A model generated the notes under the pieces. The model was not told the origin of the DNA. It searched no databases and worked only from the letters and a program-made list of their open reading frames with translations. 64,000 nucleotides of DNA, taken from NCBI GenBank assembly GCA_902491475.1, contig CABUHY010000004.1, positions 67,173-131,172 of the forward strand, written 5' to 3'. A program made the translations under genes and the position numbers. Numbering within the stretch: position 1 is the stretch's first letter; each line of letters starts with the position of its first letter. Below, in pieces: positions 1 through 7,374 of this stretch. This DNA is from an uncultured Eubacteriales bacterium (GTDB lineage: Bacteria; Bacillota; Clostridia; Oscillospirales; Acutalibacteraceae).

Positions 1-336
1 GAAAGCGGGAACGCAGGGAACAAGCAGCTTGTGCCGCTTTGAGAGGTTTATTATGTTCTGCAAAACCTCTTCCCTCTGCGAAGCGAAGCCGACGGTTATA
101 ATAAAGTCCGAAAACTCATTTTCAAAGTCCGAAATACCCTTGACCTTGAAGCCTCGAAAATACCTGTCTCTGACAAAGCCGTTCGACGCCATAACGCCCG
201 ACAAACGGATACCGAGGCGTTCGTATTCGTCAATTACTCTGTCCGCCCCGTTGCCCGTGCCGTAAAGGATTATCGGCAAATCCGTCTCTTTAAGATAATC
301 CCACGCAGACCTGTTTTTCAAAACTTCCTCTACCAT
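1..336 (-). CDS. N-terminal part of FkbM-family-like protein (partial)
   Basis: The gene runs off the left edge, so only the first 112 codons are visible. The start ATG (336-334) is preceded by an ACGGAG ribosome binding site. The N-terminus has a Rossmann-like glycine pattern (ILYGTGNGADRVI, residues about 23-35) followed by a GVMASNGFV segment and a VGFASQ strand. I know this arrangement from the N-terminal nucleotide/sugar-binding-like domain found ahead of FkbM-type SAM methyltransferases in gut Firmicutes; the methyltransferase half, if present, lies outside the window. It follows sigK in the same direction, with its own short leader of about 35 nt. The family call is inference from memory of similar proteins. 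Confidence 0.55.
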   Translation of the reverse strand, partial: MVEEVLKNRSAWDYLKETDLPIILYGTGNGADRVIDEYERLGIRLSGVMASNGFVRDRYFRGFKVKGISDFENEFSDFIITVGFASQREEVLQNIINLSKRHKLLVPCVPAF

Positions 337-372
337 TGTTTTCTCCGTAATGTTTTATAATATTTTATTCTA

Positions 373-1071
373 TCACAGCTCTTCATCTTCGTCAAAATAA
401 TTTCTAATGTCCTCTATGATTTTTTTCTCGATTCTCGAAACATAAGAACGGGAGATATGAAGCTGTGAGGCTATCTCCCGTTGCGTTTGCGGAAAACAGC
501 CGCCGAGCCCGTAGTGTTTTATAAGTATTTCCTTTTCTCTTCCCTGCGGCATTTCGGAGATATACTTGCGTAGCTTTTCTATCTTCATTTTTTGATAGAT
601 GTCGTCGCAAACGGTGTCGTCTGTATATATCGTTTCGGAAAGCGTCAGCGGATTTCCCTCGGGGTCGGTGTCGATAGGCTCGCTCATTGAAATGTCCTGC
701 GAAGTCTTTTTCTGATTTCTGAAATACATCAGTATTTCGTTTTCCACGCACCGTGCGGCATAGGTCGCAAGCCTCGTTCCCTTGTCGGGCTTAAAGCTGT
801 TTACCGCTTTGATAAGTCCTATTGTTCCGACGGAAATCAAATCGTCCTGGTCGGAATAATTTGAATAGTACTTTTTGATGATATGCACCACAAGCCTTAA
901 ATTGTGCTCCACAAGCTCATCCCGTGCCCGCATGTCTCCGTTCTGAAAGCGTTCGAGCGCCTCACGCTCTTGCTTTGCGCTCAGCGGCTTCGGAAACGAC
1001 CCCTGATTCTGAATGTGAAGCATAAGATAGAACATATTTGCGAAAATGGATTGGAACAGCGCAGCTAACAA
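373..1071 (-). CDS. sigK: RNA polymerase sporulation sigma factor SigK (pro-sigma-K)
   Basis: Late mother-cell sigma factor of sporulation. The protein has a hydrophobic pro-sequence (LAALFQSIFANMFYLM), the FPKPLS junction, region 2 with HNLRLVVHIIKKY, DDLISVGTIGLIKAV and ATYAARCVENEILMY, and a region 4 helix-turn-helix with TQREIASQLHISRSYVSRIEKK. Length (232 aa from this start) matches the family. Possible starts are ATG 1098, GTG 1080 and TTG 1071. I prefer TTG 1071 because AAAGGGTG lies 8 nt upstream and the pro-sequence is then the usual length; ATG 1098 has no binding site and sits inside the terminator of the upstream exporter gene. A possible sigma-E promoter (TAATATT at 1136-1130, CACACCCT at 1114-1107) would put the transcript start near 1100. 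The gene is intact, with no skin-type interruption. Confidence 0.93.
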   Translation of the reverse strand: MLAALFQSIFANMFYLMLHIQNQGSFPKPLSAKQEREALERFQNGDMRARDELVEHNLRLVVHIIKKYYSNYSDQDDLISVGTIGLIKAVNSFKPDKGTRLATYAARCVENEILMYFRNQKKTSQDISMSEPIDTDPEGNPLTLSETIYTDDTVCDDIYQKMKIEKLRKYISEMPQGREKEILIKHYGLGGCFPQTQREIASQLHISRSYVSRIEKKIIEDIRNYFDEDEEL

Positions 1072-1115
1072 AAAAATCACACCCTTTCCCAAAAGCATAT
1101 GAGAAAAGGGTGTGA
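1070..1115 (-). terminator. Intrinsic terminator of the MATE/DUF4364 unit, overlapping the sigK start
   Basis: Reading leftward, TCACACCCTTT (1115-1105) pairs with AAAGGGTGTGA (1087-1077) as an 11-bp stem with a 17-nt loop, followed directly by a run of seven T. It lies 24 nt past the MATE stop codon. The 3' arm contains the likely sigK Shine-Dalgarno sequence (AAAGGGTG). Confidence 0.8.
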
Positions 1116-1138
1116 AATTTGCAAGTCCGAATATTAAA

Positions 1139-2497
1139 TCAGCACTCAGCCAAAACCGCGGTTTTGCTCTTTAACTGCCTGTACGCTCTTGAAAACGCAA
1201 ATATGAGGAACACGGCGCCGAGTACCCAGCTTATCGGCTCGGCAACGCAAGCGCCGAGATAGCCGTAGTATTTGATAAGCACAAACGCCGCAACGATTTT
1301 TGACGCAAGCTCCATAGAGCTTGAAATAAGCGGCGGTATTTTTCTGTCAATCGACTGAATGGAAAACCTCAGATTGAACAAAAGACCGAGAGTGAAATAA
1401 AACGGCGTGTTGATTTTAAGATACATTATCGCATTGTCGATAATTACCGTGTCCGCCGTGCCCGTTATGGCAACCACAAGCGCTCTGCCGAAGGCATAGC
1501 AGGTGGCTACGGTTATAACTGACCATATCAGCGAATAAACAGCCGAATACTTTATCGTCTGACCGATACGCTTTGTCTTTCCCGCGCCGTAGTTTTGGCT
1601 GACAATCGTCGAACACGAGGTGCCCACTGTTACAAGCGGCTGCATATACACATCGCTTATCTTCCTTGCGGCAAGCTGTGCGGCGATAATCTGCGAACCG
1701 AGGCCGTTTACAGCCGACTGAAGAATGATAGAGCCTATCGAGAAGATGGAGTTCATCATTCCCATTGCAAGACCCGATGTGAGCATCGAGCGCATAAGCG
1801 GAATATCCTTTTTGAAGCTGTCCTTTTCAAGCTTGATTATCTTGAAATTCTTAACTATTACAACTGCGCACAGTACGCAGGAAATACCCTGCGCGATTAC
1901 GGTTGCCGCCGCCGCACCCTTTACGCCCGAGTTGAATTTTGCCATAAACAGCCAGTCAAGGAAAATGTTTATCGCAGTTGAGATAACAACGAAAATTACG
2001 GGCGTTTTGCTGTCTCCGAGTGAGCGCAGAACCGTCGCTTCAAGATTATAAAACATTGTGACAATGACAAATTCGAGAAGTATCAGAATATATGCACGGG
2101 CGTCCGCAAAGATTTCCTCGGGCGTGTTCATAGCACGCAGAACGGGGTTGAGAATAAGCGGAGAAATTGCTGCGGTCAGCAGCGAAAATATCAGCCCGAA
2201 CACAATCGACTGCGCAAAAGAACGCTTTAATTTCCTGTAATTCTTTTCGCCGAACGCCTGCGCAATGACAATTCCGAAGCCTGCGTTTATTCCGAACGCC
2301 ACCGTAAGAATAAGACTGTTGACGGACGAGGTGGCACCGATAGCCGAAAGTGCGCCGTCGCCCAAAATATGACCTGCGATAGCCGTGTCGGCAAGGTTGT
2401 AAAACTGTTGAAATATGTTTCCGAGAAGTATCGGCAGGGCAAATGTGAGTATTTGCTTTTTTATGTTTCCGTTTGTAAAGTCCTGTGTTTTTGCCAT
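1139..2497 (-). CDS. MATE family multidrug/metabolite efflux transporter
   Basis: Cation-coupled export protein of the cytoplasmic membrane, 452 aa, the usual MATE length, with about 12 hydrophobic segments. Family features visible near the N-terminus are the NGNIKKQILTFALPILLGN start, the FQQFYNLADTAIAGH helix and AFGINAGFGIVIAQAFGEKN; the second half repeats the pattern around AAQLAARKISDVYMQPL. It resembles the MepA/NorM-like subgroup; the substrate cannot be read from sequence. It lies 40 nt downstream of the DUF4364 gene in the same direction and probably shares its promoter at 3124-3152, ending at the terminator over the sigK start. ATG 2497 is preceded by AAGGACAG. Confidence 0.92.
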   Translation of the reverse strand: MAKTQDFTNGNIKKQILTFALPILLGNIFQQFYNLADTAIAGHILGDGALSAIGATSSVNSLILTVAFGINAGFGIVIAQAFGEKNYRKLKRSFAQSIVFGLIFSLLTAAISPLILNPVLRAMNTPEEIFADARAYILILLEFVIVTMFYNLEATVLRSLGDSKTPVIFVVISTAINIFLDWLFMAKFNSGVKGAAAATVIAQGISCVLCAVVIVKNFKIIKLEKDSFKKDIPLMRSMLTSGLAMGMMNSIFSIGSIILQSAVNGLGSQIIAAQLAARKISDVYMQPLVTVGTSCSTIVSQNYGAGKTKRIGQTIKYSAVYSLIWSVITVATCYAFGRALVVAITGTADTVIIDNAIMYLKINTPFYFTLGLLFNLRFSIQSIDRKIPPLISSSMELASKIVAAFVLIKYYGYLGACVAEPISWVLGAVFLIFAFSRAYRQLKSKTAVLAEC

Positions 2498-2537
2498 AGC
2501 TGTCCTTTCTTAAAAATAAGACGGGCATCTGCCCGCC

Positions 2538-3092
2538 TTAAACCGTAAGAGCCGTTATAATGCTTGAATAAAGCTTTACCGGGTCTTTGAGATAATTTTC
2601 TTTTATTGTCTGCGCCTGCAAGCTGTCGCCCGCAAAGAGCGTCAGCCGCATAAGCTCGTCTTTTCCGCTCATAAGCGAGAACACGACATTGTAGCCGCCG
2701 TCGTCGAGCCTTATTATTTCAACCTTGTTTTCCTTTTCGACCCTCTTAAAGGTCATAAGCTTTATTGCGGAGTTTACCGCACGCTCCCTGACCGTTTTCG
2801 GGAGAGTTGTTTCAAGGCTCTCGGCAATTTCCCTGCCTCGGGGGAGGATTACATAACATTCCTCGTCGTTTTCGATAACCGTGTCAATGCTTGCGTTTGC
2901 GAGCAACTCGGTCAGTGCCTGATTTATTTCAAAGTAATTTGCAAGCCCGTTTTCGAGCACGGCGTCGTTCAACTGGCTCTTTTCAAGCGGCTTGTCTATT
3001 GTTTTAAGCAGATAACAGATAAGCAGGCGTATTTCCTCACGGTTGCGAAGTCCGCCCAATTCGATTCCTGCGTCAAATGCGTCAAATTCCAT
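2538..3092 (-). CDS. DUF4364 family protein
   Basis: 184-aa cytoplasmic protein of the DUF4364 family common in Clostridia. The first 100 residues look like a winged-helix segment (RNREEIRLLICYLLKT, FEINQALTELLANASI), followed by an alpha/beta part with DDGGYNVVFSLMSGKDELMRLTLFAG. No catalytic motif is visible. Function is not known; a transcriptional role is inferred only from the winged-helix look. ATG 3092 follows AGAGGAAACGCT. A consensus promoter sits 32 nt upstream of the start. First gene of a two-gene unit with the MATE transporter, so a role in its expression is conceivable. Confidence 0.85.
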   Translation of the reverse strand: MEFDAFDAGIELGGLRNREEIRLLICYLLKTIDKPLEKSQLNDAVLENGLANYFEINQALTELLANASIDTVIENDEECYVILPRGREIAESLETTLPKTVRERAVNSAIKLMTFKRVEKENKVEIIRLDDGGYNVVFSLMSGKDELMRLTLFAGDSLQAQTIKENYLKDPVKLYSSIITALTV

Positions 3093-3123
3093 AGCGTTTC
3101 CTCTGTATTATTGTTGTTTAATA

Positions 3124-3152
3124 ATTTTATATTAACAAGCGGTATTTGTCAA
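3124..3152 (-). promoter_or_regulatory. Vegetative promoter for DUF4364-MATE
   Basis: On the minus strand TTGACA (3152-3147), a 17-nt spacer and TAAAAT (3129-3124). It is positioned between the end of the ATPase gene and the DUF4364 start. Confidence 0.75.
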
Positions 3153-3164
3153 TAAATAAGGCTC

Positions 3165-4391
3165 TTACAACACCGAAGCAGGGCATAGGTAAACCTCTCT
3201 GTTATACGGTATAAGTTCGTTGGACATACATATTATCAGCCCTGTTCCGATATTTGCTTTAAGCTTGTTCAGCACTTCAAAATTTTTGTCGGGTGAAGCG
3301 GGGTTTCTGCTTTTCTTTATTTCAATAGGATAAAGAATATTCCCTCTTGCAATAAGCAGATCTATTTCCTTGCCGTCAATGTCTCTGTAATAATATAAAT
3401 CGGGGTGTTTACCTGCATTATAATAGCTTTTCAGAATTTCCGTCACAACATAGGTTTCAAAAAACGCTCCGTCAGACGCTCCGTTTTCAAGTGTTGCCGC
3501 ATCGGGCCAGCGGCACAGATAAGCCGCAAGCCCCGTATCGGTGAAATACATCTTGGGCGTTTTAACAATCCTCTTTGTGATATTGGTTGAATACGGATGA
3601 AGAATATATATAATTCCCGAACGCTCAAGAATAGAGACCCATGCCTTTGCGGTAGGGGCGGATATTCCTATTGCGCTTGAAATGTCGTTGTATCTCAGTT
3701 TCTGTGCCGTTCTTGCCGCCATATACACAAGAAAGTCATAGAACTCGTTTAATTTCCCTACCTGTGCCAACTCCTTTATATCTCTTTCAAGGTAAGTGTT
3801 TATATAATCGGAATAATACTTCTCACGGTCTATATCGGTCGTTACAATCTTCGGCATACTGCCTTTGAAAATACGCTCGTAAATATCGTGAATGTTTCTC
3901 TTTTTGCATGATTTCAGCCTTTCTCTGAGGTCATCGGGTTCGGGACTGAACAGAGCAGCATCTCTTTTGTCGATTTCCGCACAGGAAAGTCCGGCAAGGT
4001 CGAAGACGGCAACTCTTCCGGCAAGAGACTCGGAAACATTTTGCATCATCTTGAATTTCTGCGAACCGGTGAGCCAAAACATACCTTCGTTCTTTTCGCC
4101 GTTCAGAGCTTTTTCATCAACGATTTTTTTGATTTCGGTAAGAATGGACGGAACTCTTTGAAATTCATCTATCAAAATCGGAGTGCCGTAGGTTTCAAAG
4201 AAAAGCTCGGGATCGGTCTCGGCAAGACGGCGCGCGTGCATATCGTCAAGTGAGACATAACGCCTGTCATTTCCTTTTATATGATTAAGCATTGTCGATT
4301 TGCCCACCTGACGCTGACCGCAAACCATAACAACAGGGTAGTAATTTGACGCTTTTACTATCTCCGCTTCCATATGTCTGCTGATATACAT
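3165..4391 (-). CDS. AAA_14/DUF4143 ATP-binding protein
   Basis: 408-aa P-loop ATPase with a C-terminal DUF4143 domain, a family abundant and expanded in gut bacteria and of unknown function. Walker A is GQRQVGKST (residues 25-33) and Walker B ILIDEFQ (residues 72-78); a sensor-like WLTGSQ follows. A winged helix (YNDISSAIGISAPTAKAWV) links to the C-terminal domain, which has FFETYVVTEI, GKEIDLLI and YPIEIKKS, the E...D...ExK spacing of PD-(D/E)XK nuclease folds. The reading frame is open another 123 codons upstream, but ATG 4391 has GGAGATG at the right distance and lies just downstream of a consensus promoter, so the longer form is rejected. It is a single-gene unit divergent from the flavoprotein gene at 4554. 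Confidence 0.88.
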   Translation of the reverse strand: MYISRHMEAEIVKASNYYPVVMVCGQRQVGKSTMLNHIKGNDRRYVSLDDMHARRLAETDPELFFETYGTPILIDEFQRVPSILTEIKKIVDEKALNGEKNEGMFWLTGSQKFKMMQNVSESLAGRVAVFDLAGLSCAEIDKRDAALFSPEPDDLRERLKSCKKRNIHDIYERIFKGSMPKIVTTDIDREKYYSDYINTYLERDIKELAQVGKLNEFYDFLVYMAARTAQKLRYNDISSAIGISAPTAKAWVSILERSGIIYILHPYSTNITKRIVKTPKMYFTDTGLAAYLCRWPDAATLENGASDGAFFETYVVTEILKSYYNAGKHPDLYYYRDIDGKEIDLLIARGNILYPIEIKKSRNPASPDKNFEVLNKLKANIGTGLIICMSNELIPYNREVYLCPASVL

Positions 4392-4407
4392 AACATCATC
4401 TCCGATA

Positions 4408-4430
4408 AAAATAAAGTCCGACTTTATTTT
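4408..4430. repeat. Palindrome overlapping the ATPase promoter (candidate operator)
   Basis: AAAATAAAGT, a 3-nt CCG spacer, then ACTTTATTTT: a perfect 10-bp inverted repeat. On the minus strand its outer edge overlaps the -10 hexamer of the ATPase promoter and the rest covers the predicted transcription start and early leader. It could be a repressor site or a hairpin at the 5' end of the mRNA. Confidence 0.6.
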
Positions 4431-4454
4431 ACTCAAAACTGTGTCGCCTGTCAA
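4426..4454 (-). promoter_or_regulatory. Promoter of the AAA_14/DUF4143 gene
   Basis: Minus strand TTGACA (4454-4449), 17-nt spacer, TAAAAT (4431-4426), 35 nt upstream of ATG 4391. Confidence 0.75.
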
Positions 4455-4487
4455 GCATATTATTGACGAAAAATCTTTAACAATTAT

Positions 4488-4517
4488 TTGCACTCGGCAG
4501 TATAAGTATGATACAAT
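4488..4517 (+). promoter_or_regulatory. Promoter of the flavoprotein pair
   Basis: TTGCAC (4488-4493), 18-nt spacer, TACAAT (4512-4517), 36 nt ahead of ATG 4554. Confidence 0.55.
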
Positions 4518-4553
4518 AAAATGTAAAATTATGTTTTGATAAAAGGACACGCT

Positions 4554-5780
4554 ATGGAAGTTGCCGTTATAGGCGGCGGAGCGTCGGGCATTGCCTGTGC
4601 CGCAGCCGTAAAAAAACAGAATAAAAATATAGGCGTTACCGTCTACGAAAGGATGCCGAGAATACTCAAAAAAATCCTTGTGACGGGAAACGGCAGATGC
4701 AACCTTACAAATATCGGCTCGTCGGAAAAGTATTTCCGCGAGGATACCGAGGTCTTGCAATATGCCTTTTCAAAATATCCGCCGATAAGCAACATTGAGT
4801 TTTTTAACTCTATGGGACTGCTTACAAGGACGGAGGCACAGGGCAGGGTCTATCCCGTTTCGGGTCAGGCTTCGGCTGTTGTAAACGCCCTGCTTTGCGA
4901 GTGCGAGAGAGTAGGCGTTAAAGTGCTTACGGACACTGAAATAACCGAAGTTCGGCGCTCGGACAGCGGCTTTTTGCTCAACGGAAAATACAAAGCGGAC
5001 AAGCTGGTTATAGCCTCGGGCGGCAGTGCCGCAAGGGCACAGGGTACGGACGGCGGCTCGTTCAGACTGCTTAAAAGTCTCGGCGTTGATGTCAAAAGTC
5101 CCGTTCCTGCATTGACGGGCGTTATAATCGACGGTTTCCCGAAATCCGTAAAGGGCGTGCGTAACATCTGTACGGCAGAGCTGTTTGTCGGCGGACAGAG
5201 CAGATACACGGAGACGGGCGAGGTTCAGTTCAACGATTACGGCGTGTCGGGTATTCCGATTATGCAGCTTTCGGGGATTGTTGCGGAAAACACGGAAAAA
5301 AATCTTCGCCTTGCACTTGACCTTTTACCCGATACGGATAAAGCCGAGCTGACACGCTTTTTGCTCGGACAGAAAAAGGCTTACCCCGAAAAATCCGCAG
5401 AGGAATGGGCTTCGGGAGTGCTTCCCAAGGCGCTCGGCAATTATGTGCTTGCGCTTGCGAATATCAGGAGCGCACAAAAGCTTTGCGACATTCCCGACGG
5501 AAAAATAAGGGCGTTTTCCGATACTGTTAAAAGGCTTGAATTGAAGCCTACGGGCGTGCGGGGCTTTGAATTTGCACAGGTAACCTCGGGCGGAGTGCCG
5601 AAAAGCGAAATAAATTTGCAAACGCTTGAATGTAAAAAGGTTAAGAATTTATATGTTACGGGCGAGGCGGTAAATGTTTACGGCTTGTGCGGAGGACATA
5701 ATCTTCAGTGGGCGTGGAGCTCGGGTCGGCTTTGTGCGGACGCAATACTAAAGGAGAATACAGTTGTTAAGAATAAATGA
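4554..5780 (+). CDS. NAD(P)/FAD-dependent oxidoreductase, HI0933/BaiN-like
   Basis: 408-aa flavoprotein of the HI0933 family (which includes BaiN). The N-terminal dinucleotide site is VAVIGGGASGIACAAAV (from residue 3), followed by KILVTGNGRCNLTN, typical of the family, and the C-terminal FAD contact TGEAVNVYGLCGGHNLQW. The physiological substrate is not established for most members. An in-frame TTG lies at 4536, but AAAGGA seven bases before ATG 4554 fits that start better. The 3' end overlaps the next flavoprotein gene by 17 nt, indicating a translationally coupled pair. Confidence 0.92.
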   Translation: MEVAVIGGGASGIACAAAVKKQNKNIGVTVYERMPRILKKILVTGNGRCNLTNIGSSEKYFREDTEVLQYAFSKYPPISNIEFFNSMGLLTRTEAQGRVYPVSGQASAVVNALLCECERVGVKVLTDTEITEVRRSDSGFLLNGKYKADKLVIASGGSAARAQGTDGGSFRLLKSLGVDVKSPVPALTGVIIDGFPKSVKGVRNICTAELFVGGQSRYTETGEVQFNDYGVSGIPIMQLSGIVAENTEKNLRLALDLLPDTDKAELTRFLLGQKKAYPEKSAEEWASGVLPKALGNYVLALANIRSAQKLCDIPDGKIRAFSDTVKRLELKPTGVRGFEFAQVTSGGVPKSEINLQTLECKKVKNLYVTGEAVNVYGLCGGHNLQWAWSSGRLCADAILKENTVVKNK

Positions 5781-7368
5781 AATTAAGCTTCCGCTCGACT
5801 ACGAGGACGAGCAGAACGATTTGAAAAACGAAACCGCAAGGCTTTTGAAAATAAAAGCCGGCGACATAAAAACGCTTGAAATATTCAAAAAGAGCATCGA
5901 CTCAAGGAAAAAGAACGATATAAAGTTCATCTTTTCCGTTGACATAACCGTTGACGGCGACGAGGAGGCGTTGCTTGCGAAAAACTCCGCTCCGAGAGTT
6001 CAGCGGGTGGAAAAATATGCTTACAATCTTCCCGAAAACAAGAGGACTTCGCCGTTGAGACCCGTTGTCGTGGGCTTCGGCCCTGCGGGAATGTTCGCTT
6101 CGCTGATGCTTGCACGGGCAGGGCTTAAACCGTTGGTTGTCGAGCGCGGTCAGACGGTGGACGAGAGGACAAAAAGCGTATATTCCTTTTGGAAAAACAG
6201 GGTGCTGAATCCCGACTCGAACATTCAGTTCGGCGAGGGCGGCGCAGGCACATTTTCCGACGGCAAGCTTACCACGGGAATAAAGGACAGCAGGGTGCGT
6301 GAGGTCTTTTGTGAGTTTTGCCGCAACGGTGCGCCCGAGGATATTATGACCTCGGCACTGCCGCATATCGGAACGGATAAGCTGAAGGGCGTCGTAAAAT
6401 CCTTGAGGGAAAAGGTTATTTCGCTCGGCGGCGAGTTCAGGTTTGAAACAAAGCTTACGGATATAATTGTATATAACGGCTCCGTTCAGGGCGTTACGCT
6501 CACGGATAAGAGCGGAAAGACCTACGACTACGAAACCGATACGGTTATCCTCGCAATAGGACATTCGGCGAGAGATACCGTCGAAATGCTCTACAATAAG
6601 GGCATACCGATGCTCCAAAAGCCGTTCTCCGTAGGTGCGAGAATTGAACACAAGCAGGAAATGATAAACGAGTCGCAGTTCGGAAAATTCGCAAACCATC
6701 CGAGGCTCGGTGCGGCAAGCTACAAGCTTGCGTGCCATCCGCAGGGCGGCAGAGGAGCATATACCTTCTGTATGTGTCCGGGCGGAACGGTCGTGTGCGC
6801 TTCAAGTGAGGAAAACACGGTCGTTACAAACGGTATGAGCGAATACGCAAGAGACAAGGAAAACGCCAACTGTGCGGTGCTTGTCGGTATTTCGCCCGAG
6901 GATTTTAACTCCGACCATCCTCTTGCGGGTATGTATATGCAGCGTGAAATCGAGCAAAAGGCCTTTTTGATGGGCGGCGGAGATTATTCGGCTCCCGCCC
7001 AGCTTGTAAAGGATTTTCTCGGCGGAGTTGCCTCGACAGGCTGTAAAAATGTAAAGCCGTCTTTCCCGACGGGCGTAAAATATACGAACTTGCGGGATTT
7101 GCTTCCCCAAAAGGTTACAAACACAATGTGCGACGCACTTGTTAAAATGGATAAAATGCTTTCGGGCTTTGCCTGCGACGACGCTTTGCTGACGGGACCC
7201 GAAACCAGAAGCTCCGCCCCCGTGCGTATTGTCCGTGACGAATTTATGCAGACAAAGATAAGAGGTCTGTACCCCTGCGGCGAGGGTGCGGGATATGCAG
7301 GCGGTATAGTGTCGGCGGGCGTTGACGGAATTAAGGTTGCCGAAGCCGTATTAAGCGATGAGAGGTAA
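5764..7368 (+). CDS. FAD-dependent dehydrogenase, COG2509 family
   Basis: 534-aa predicted FAD-dependent dehydrogenase. The first 90 residues form a small alpha/beta domain (RINEIKLPLDY, FSVDITVDGDEEALL). The dinucleotide-binding loop is VVVGFGPAGMFASLML (residues 101-116), with a second FAD motif CGEGAGYAGGIVSAGVDG near the C-terminus; NIQFGEGGAGTFSDGKLTTG is the characteristic internal motif. The start is TTG 5764, with AAAGGAG a few bases upstream inside the preceding gene. Function is unknown in general; the conserved cysteines (CMCPGG) are visible. Confidence 0.9.
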   Translation: MLRINEIKLPLDYEDEQNDLKNETARLLKIKAGDIKTLEIFKKSIDSRKKNDIKFIFSVDITVDGDEEALLAKNSAPRVQRVEKYAYNLPENKRTSPLRPVVVGFGPAGMFASLMLARAGLKPLVVERGQTVDERTKSVYSFWKNRVLNPDSNIQFGEGGAGTFSDGKLTTGIKDSRVREVFCEFCRNGAPEDIMTSALPHIGTDKLKGVVKSLREKVISLGGEFRFETKLTDIIVYNGSVQGVTLTDKSGKTYDYETDTVILAIGHSARDTVEMLYNKGIPMLQKPFSVGARIEHKQEMINESQFGKFANHPRLGAASYKLACHPQGGRGAYTFCMCPGGTVVCASSEENTVVTNGMSEYARDKENANCAVLVGISPEDFNSDHPLAGMYMQREIEQKAFLMGGGDYSAPAQLVKDFLGGVASTGCKNVKPSFPTGVKYTNLRDLLPQKVTNTMCDALVKMDKMLSGFACDDALLTGPETRSSAPVRIVRDEFMQTKIRGLYPCGEGAGYAGGIVSAGVDGIKVAEAVLSDER

Positions 7369-7374
7369 AAAGAT

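Noticed and set aside
29..265. 78-codon plus-strand frame at the left edge
   Set aside because: It is antisense to the better supported FkbM-like partial gene with a start, binding site and Rossmann-type motif.
373..1098. Possible skin-type interruption or rearrangement of sigK
   Set aside because: The reading frame is continuous through regions 2 and 4, with no recombinase gene nearby.
4392..4760. 123-codon upstream extension of the AAA_14/DUF4143 protein
   Set aside because: It runs through two promoters, a palindrome and the start of the divergent flavoprotein gene.
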